Below are positions 4,726 through 8,455 of a stretch of 8,455 nt of DNA, piece by piece. The position numbers were made by a program, and so were the translations under genes. Within the stretch, counting starts at the first letter, position 1. The number at the start of each line of letters is the position of its first letter. Source of the stretch: Burkholderia sp. (GTDB taxonomy: Bacteria > Pseudomonadota > Gammaproteobacteria > Burkholderiales > Burkholderiaceae); assembly GCA_028292565.1 (NCBI GenBank), contig JAQGMD010000472.1, positions 1 through 8,455 of the forward strand, given 5' to 3'. Under the pieces are notes generated by a model, which saw only the letters and a program-made list of their open reading frames with translations, searched no databases and was not told the DNA's origin.

Positions 4726-7164
4726 TCAGATCGCCAACTCCGCAACCGGCTGCGCGTGCTCTAGCAAGGCAGCCCGCATCGCATCGTCTACCGTATCCAG
4801 CCATACGAACGTCAACTGACGCTTTGCGTCTTCAGGGACGTCTTCCAGGTCACCCTTGTTCCGCGCAGGAAGCAAGACCGTCTTGATGCCCGCGCGCAGC
4901 GCCGCGAGCACTTTTTCCTTGATGCCGCCGACCGGCAGCACCAATCCCCGCAAGCTGATTTCACCCGTCATCGCGGTATCGCTACGCACCGGTTTTCCCG
5001 TGAACAGAGACGCGAGGGCAATAAACATCGCGACCCCGGCGCTCGGTCCGTCTTTCGGAATCGCCCCGGCCGGCACGTGTATGTGCAAGTCGCCTTTCTC
5101 GAACAACTGGGGATCAATGTTGAGCGACGGTGCGCGTGCTCTCAACAGACTCAGTGCAGCCTGCGCGCTTTCCTTCATCACATCGCCCAGTTGTCCGGTC
5201 AGGGTCAGGCGCCCGCTCCCCGGTGCGCGGCTGGCTTCGATGAACAGGATGTCGCCACCCACGGGAGTCCAGGCCAGACCGGTGGCGACACCCGGGATAC
5301 TCGTGCGCATTGCCACTTCGCCTTCGTACCGGGGCACGCCGAGGATCGGCCGCAAGTCCGCTTCGTCGACACGCACGTGTTCCGCAGTGCCCTCGGCGAT
5401 GAGTATCGCCGAGTGGCGAACCACGGTGCCGATTGCGCGTTCCAGTCCGCGTACGCCGGCTTCGCGCGTGTAGTTGCGTATTATGATGCGCAGCGCATTG
5501 TCGGTGATCTCGCATTGCGCGAGCGACAAGCCGTTGTTTTCCACCTGCCGTTTCACCAGGTAGCGGCGCGCGATGAGCAGCTTTTCCTCCTCGGTGTAAC
5601 CGGGCAGTTCGATGATTTCCATCCGGTCGCGCAATGGACTGGCAATGGTATCGAGCATGTTGGCGGTACAGACAAACATGACCTGTGAAAGATCGAACGG
5701 CACGGCAAGGTAATTATCGCGGAAGGTGGAATTCTGTTCCGGGTCCAGCACCTCGAGCAGCGCGGCCGAAGGATCGCCTTGTACGCCACTGCCGAGTTTG
5801 TCGACTTCGTCCAGCATCATGACAGGATTTCTCGTGCCGGCCTTGCGGATGCCCTGGACGATATTACCCGGCAACGCGCCGATGTAGGTGCGTCGATGGC
5901 CGCGGATTTCCGACTCGTCATGCACGCCGCCCAGGCTAACGCGAACGAATTTGCGACCGGTCGCTTTGGCGATGCTTTGTCCAAGCGAGGTCTTGCCGAC
6001 GCCGGGCGGGCCAACGAAACAAAGAATCGGACTCTTGCCCTGCGGGTTTAGCTTGCGTACCGCGAGATACTCTAGAATGCGCTGCTTGATTTTCTGCAGG
6101 CCATAGTGGTCTTCGTCGAGAATCCGGCGCGCCTCGCCGATATTGATGCGGTCCTCGCTGATGACCGACCATGGCAATTCAGTCAACCACTCGAGGTAGG
6201 TGAGCAGCATTGAGTGTTCGGCCGAGGATTCGGACATGCGCTGGAGCCGCTTCAGTTCCTTCCTGGCATGCTCCTCTACTTCCTTCGGCATGTTTGCTTT
6301 GGCGATCGCCTCCGACAGCTGCTCGGTTTCCGCCGCGATCTCATCGGCGTCGCCGAGTTCCTCCCGGATGGTCCTCAGTTGTTCGCGCAACACAGCCTCA
6401 CGCTGCCGCTCTCCGAATCGCTCCTTGGTCTGCTGATCGATGTCGCGGCTGATGCGCAGTACTTCGAGGCGATGAGTAACCAATGCGAGTGCCTTATCCA
6501 GCCGTGTTTCCACGTCGAAGGTTTCCAGCACCTCCTGTTTCTCTTCGGGCTTCACATCCATCAGCCCGACGATGAGATCGGCGAGAAGGCCTGGTGACGC
6601 CGTGTTTCGAATGGTTTGCACGACATCGGCAGGTACTTGCGGCAACAGGCTCAGTAATTCTTCCGCGCGCGCCTTAAGATGCAGCATGCGTGCTTCAATC
6701 GCGCTGTTCATTATTTCCGGATCCTGGCAGCGTTCAGCACGCGTCACGAGAAACGGATAGCCCGGCAAAAATTCTTGCACGACAAAGCGCTGCACGCCCT
6801 GACATATGACATGGTGTAATCCATCGGCGGTGGTCATGTATCGCACGATGCTCGCAACCGTGCCGACCCGATACAAGTCGTCGGGGCCGGGCGCTATCAC
6901 ATCAGGGTCGCGCTGCAACAATACGCCGACCTGACGTTCGCTGCGAACCGCCTCCTGAGCCGCGGCGACTGTACTTTTTCGGCCGACCGTGATCGGCGTG
7001 ACGAGGCCGGGAAACATCACCAGGTTCCGCACGGGGAAGATGATCAGCGCATCTTCCGGCATAGTCGGATAAGGCTCCGGCTCTGCCTCGACCTTGACTG
7101 GTGCTGCCGGCGTGGCGGCGGCGTTGACTGGGATTTCGGCTGCATTTTCTGGTCCGATGCTCAT
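4726..7164 (-). CDS. lon: Lon-type ATP-dependent serine protease
   Basis: This 812-residue cytoplasmic AAA+ protease unfolds and degrades damaged or regulatory proteins. Order of parts: an Ala/Pro/Glu-rich leader (1-35) not typical of the shortest Lon proteins; the substrate-binding N-domain from IIFPVRNLVMFPG (41-53) to about 240; a coiled-coil (about 240-315); the ATPase module with Walker A GPPGVGKTS (385-393) and Walker B VMMLDEVDK (448-456); and the protease domain with KDGPSAG (catalytic Ser708) and GGIKEK (catalytic Lys751). The Ser-to-Lys distance of 43 equals that of the E. coli enzyme. Length is close to the usual 780-820 and no break is seen. The start is ATG 7162-7164 with AGGACAGGA just upstream. 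It lies 20 bases after hsp20. Many Burkholderiales carry a housekeeping lon next to clpX plus a second copy; the hsp20 neighbor suggests this may be the second, stress-linked one. Confidence 0.96.
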   Translation of the reverse strand: MSIGPENAAEIPVNAAATPAAPVKVEAEPEPYPTMPEDALIIFPVRNLVMFPGLVTPITVGRKSTVAAAQEAVRSERQVGVLLQRDPDVIAPGPDDLYRVGTVASIVRYMTTADGLHHVICQGVQRFVVQEFLPGYPFLVTRAERCQDPEIMNSAIEARMLHLKARAEELLSLLPQVPADVVQTIRNTASPGLLADLIVGLMDVKPEEKQEVLETFDVETRLDKALALVTHRLEVLRISRDIDQQTKERFGERQREAVLREQLRTIREELGDADEIAAETEQLSEAIAKANMPKEVEEHARKELKRLQRMSESSAEHSMLLTYLEWLTELPWSVISEDRINIGEARRILDEDHYGLQKIKQRILEYLAVRKLNPQGKSPILCFVGPPGVGKTSLGQSIAKATGRKFVRVSLGGVHDESEIRGHRRTYIGALPGNIVQGIRKAGTRNPVMMLDEVDKLGSGVQGDPSAALLEVLDPEQNSTFRDNYLAVPFDLSQVMFVCTANMLDTIASPLRDRMEIIELPGYTEEEKLLIARRYLVKRQVENNGLSLAQCEITDNALRIIIRNYTREAGVRGLERAIGTVVRHSAILIAEGTAEHVRVDEADLRPILGVPRYEGEVAMRTSIPGVATGLAWTPVGGDILFIEASRAPGSGRLTLTGQLGDVMKESAQAALSLLRARAPSLNIDPQLFEKGDLHIHVPAGAIPKDGPSAGVAMFIALASLFTGKPVRSDTAMTGEISLRGLVLPVGGIKEKVLAALRAGIKTVLLPARNKGDLEDVPEDAKRQLTFVWLDTVDDAMRAALLEHAQPVAELAI

Positions 7165-7184
7165 TTCCTGTCCTGCCTCTCATG

Positions 7185-7589
7185 TCATTCAAGTTTGTGC
7201 AAGCCCAGCAGCAGGCAACCGTTCACCAGTTCCCGCCGGGTGGTTTCAAACAATCCGGCCGGGAGATCAATGTGCCGCTCAAAACGCCCGTACGGAATCT
7301 CCAGCCTGCGCAGTACAGCGCGCGGCAATGCCGGCATCGGGCGCTCGCCGACAACGTACAGTTCACCACTATCGATGACTACTCGCAACGAGTCCGGTAT
7401 CACACCCGGCAAAGCAATCACGACGAATAAATCGTGCTCCGTCTCGAAGATGTCCACCGGCGGTTCCCAAACGGGACCGCGCGTCTGTGCCGTGCTTAAA
7501 CGAAAGTATTGGCGGTGCATCCGCTCCGCCTGCTCCAGCATGGTGAGAGCATCCACCCACATGGAATTGACCGGGTCACTCGAACTCAT
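7185..7589 (-). CDS. Hsp20/alpha-crystallin small heat-shock protein
   Basis: This 134-residue cytoplasmic chaperone holds unfolding proteins without using ATP. After a variable N-terminal helix (residues 8-30), the alpha-crystallin domain starts at WEPPVDIFET (41-50). It continues with LFVVIALPGV (54-63), LRVVIDSGELYVVGER (68-83), and the signature EIPYGRFERHIDLP (97-110), and ends near 131. The protein stops immediately after the last strand (GCLLLGLHKLE), so the usual C-terminal tail with an IxI motif is very short or absent, which may limit oligomer size. ATG 7587-7589 has GAGGGGG seven bases before it, a strong ribosome site. It is the first gene of an operon with lon, an arrangement that pairs holding with degradation. 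Upstream (7590-7720, minus strand) I find no clear sigma32 promoter; CTTGGGG near 7669-7675 is only a weak -35 candidate. Confidence 0.93.
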   Translation of the reverse strand: MSSSDPVNSMWVDALTMLEQAERMHRQYFRLSTAQTRGPVWEPPVDIFETEHDLFVVIALPGVIPDSLRVVIDSGELYVVGERPMPALPRAVLRRLEIPYGRFERHIDLPAGLFETTRRELVNGCLLLGLHKLE

Positions 7590-8220
7590 GTCGCCCCCTC
7601 GCTCTATGCTGTACCACGCGCCTCCTTCCGCAGCGGTTCGTATTGACGATGTTCATTTACGTCCCCAAGCCGCGGCGAATTTTTGCGCGAGCTTTGTGGA
7701 ACTTCGGGGACTTTGCTGCCGGACGTTCTCATCAGTATGCGGCTTTGCGGGTGTGGCGCGGCCTACAGGCGCTCCACCTACTCTTGCCAACGCTATTGAA
7801 GGATAGGGGCGAGCCTGCACTTTCGCGAAACAAGGCGTTTCGACCAACCGTGCGGTATTTCGATCAGGGTCCTGCAGTGGATTCGACTCCTCAACCATAA
7901 CGGTGGGACAACGCAAGCCGTTATCGGTTTCGTCGCGGCCCGTGGGATTTTTCGTGGCTTTTCGGCAGCATGGCGGCATTGATGCCGGTTCGCATTAACG
8001 CGGCAGGGTTCAGTTCGTATTGGTGTACTGAGGGCGAGACGCTCCGTTATATGGTCGGCCGCGGCAATGGGGTGTATGGAGCTTGTGATGCGTGCGGAAG
8101 ATGCTCCCCCGCGCGTGATTCAACATTGCGGGCTAGTACCTCGTCGCGGGGAATTTGAAGGGTTCACGCGGCATTCTTCGTTGCCTCTTGGCGCGCCAGC
8201 TCAAGGGGCCGATCGAATGA
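7590..8220. other. Stretch of about 630 bases without a supportable gene
   Basis: All frames in this stretch were considered. The longest, a minus-strand frame at 7653-7979 beginning MPPCCRKATKN, has no ribosome site, no domain and biased, proline- and arginine-rich content. A plus-strand frame at 7970-8158 is equally unconvincing. The left 100 bases or so must hold the hsp20 promoter. The right end may contain decayed upstream parts of the ANTAR gene: the same frame before the stop at 8218-8220 reads LARQLKGPIE, which could be the helical linker found before such domains. I see no tRNA, terminator or insertion sequence. Confidence 0.5.
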
Positions 8221-8409
8221 TGTTCATCCGCCCGGCTCAGGCTTGCGGAACGCAAGACAATAGAGCGCGCCAAAGGCCTGCTCATGGAGCGCCACAAGAT
8301 ATCCGAAGACGAGGCATATCAAAAGCTGCGACGGCTGGCAATGGACAAAAACCTGAAGCTGGCGGAACTTGCCCAGCGCATCCTGGATGTCGCGGACCTG
8401 TTGGGTTGA
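8221..8409 (+). pseudogene. ANTAR domain of a NasT/AmiR-type regulator, receiver lost
   Basis: The frame reads RLRLAERKTIERAKGLLMER, then SEDEAYQKLRRLAMDKN, LKLAELAQRILDVADLLG and a TGA at 8407-8409. This is a complete ANTAR domain: the ERK-x-IERAKG-LLM helix, E-x-EAY-x-x-LRRLAM, and the last helix LAELAQRIL. ANTAR domains bind paired RNA hairpins in leaders of nitrogen-related operons and prevent termination. Full NasT-like proteins have about 190 residues with an N-terminal receiver-like domain; here an in-frame stop at 8218-8220 cuts it off, and no receiver motif is found upstream. The only ATG inside (in LLM) would remove half of the first helix, and no ribosome site is present. I infer a remnant, though a short ANTAR-only product from a non-standard start cannot be excluded. 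Confidence 0.75.
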
Positions 8410-8414
8410 TCAAG

Positions 8415-8454
8415 CACACCCCATTTTGGTGTGGCCATGCACAAAAATGGCGCA
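8415..8454. promoter_or_regulatory. Two tandem palindromes resembling NtrC binding sites
   Basis: CACACC-N7-GGTGTG (8415-8433) is a perfect palindrome at its ends. TGCAC-N7-GCGCA (8438-8454) differs by two bases from TGCACTAAAATGGTGCA, a strong NtrC-type site (known pattern TGCAC, seven bases, GTGCA). Their centres are about 22 bases apart, or two helical turns, as in enhancer pairs. They follow a NasT-like remnant at the window edge, where nitrate-assimilation genes are often found. The downstream gene is outside the window. Confidence 0.45.
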
Positions 8455-8455
8455 C

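Noticed and set aside
5077..5688. Plus-strand 203-codon frame inside lon
   Set aside because: It is the complement of the Lon ATPase and protease domains, whose motifs are intact on the minus strand.
7660..7700. A sigma32 heat-shock promoter for hsp20-lon
   Set aside because: CTTGGGG only weakly resembles the -35 element and no CCCCAT-like -10 box is found at the right distance.
7870..7900. A tRNA-like 3' end (GGATTCGACTCC followed by CAACCA)
   Set aside because: The T-arm stem does not pair beyond three bases and no anticodon or D arm can be folded upstream.
7653..7979. Minus-strand frame of 108 codons upstream of hsp20
   Set aside because: No ribosome site, no domain, biased composition, and it would occupy the space needed for regulation of hsp20.

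Overview
The window looks like chromosomal DNA of a Betaproteobacterium, most likely Burkholderiales near the Oxalobacteraceae. This is inferred from moderate-to-high GC, the flavor of the proteins and the gene set: a UPF0016 manganese exporter behind a yybP-ykoY riboswitch, a DUF599 membrane protein, an hsp20-lon pair and a NasT-like ANTAR fragment. No database search was possible, so the placement is tentative.

Layout. 1-189: frame-broken end of an FAD-dependent oxidoreductase with a C-terminal Rieske domain. 280-1066: a complete manganese-response unit of sigma70-type promoter, Mn2+ riboswitch, intrinsic terminator and UPF0016 exporter gene. 1068-1624: a collapsed hybrid histidine kinase, with part of the kinase core joined out of frame to a nearly complete receiver domain. 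1640-2552: four short minus-strand genes of unknown function, one of them (2376-2552) a very short N/Q/G/P-rich protein. 2678-3367: a DUF599 membrane protein. 3416-3724: the last third of a DMT/EamA transporter. 3786-3953: a cluster of short direct and inverted repeats without a convincing gene. 4033-4422: a plus-strand hypothetical gene, perhaps preceded by an overlapping 32-codon reading frame. 7589 down to 4481 (minus strand): a compact operon of hsp20, a Lon-family protease and a 78-residue protein, ending in a hairpin. 7590-8220: about 630 bases with no gene I can support. 8221-8409: the ANTAR RNA-binding domain of a NasT/AmiR-type regulator that has lost its receiver. It is followed at the window edge by two palindromes resembling NtrC sites.

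Functionally, two units seem intact. One is manganese homeostasis: when Mn2+ is high the aptamer should hold its P1 stem, prevent the terminator from forming and allow exporter synthesis. The other is protein quality control: a small heat-shock holdase made together with an ATP-dependent protease. The rest is small hypothetical genes plus four remnants (Rieske oxidoreductase, hybrid kinase, DMT transporter, ANTAR regulator). Each remnant keeps mainly its C-terminal part, so this stretch has been eroding. I found no tRNA, rRNA, CRISPR array, transposase or phage gene, and nothing that convincingly amounts to a new multi-gene system. The best leads are the short-gene cluster, the repeat cluster and the small gene coupled to lon.
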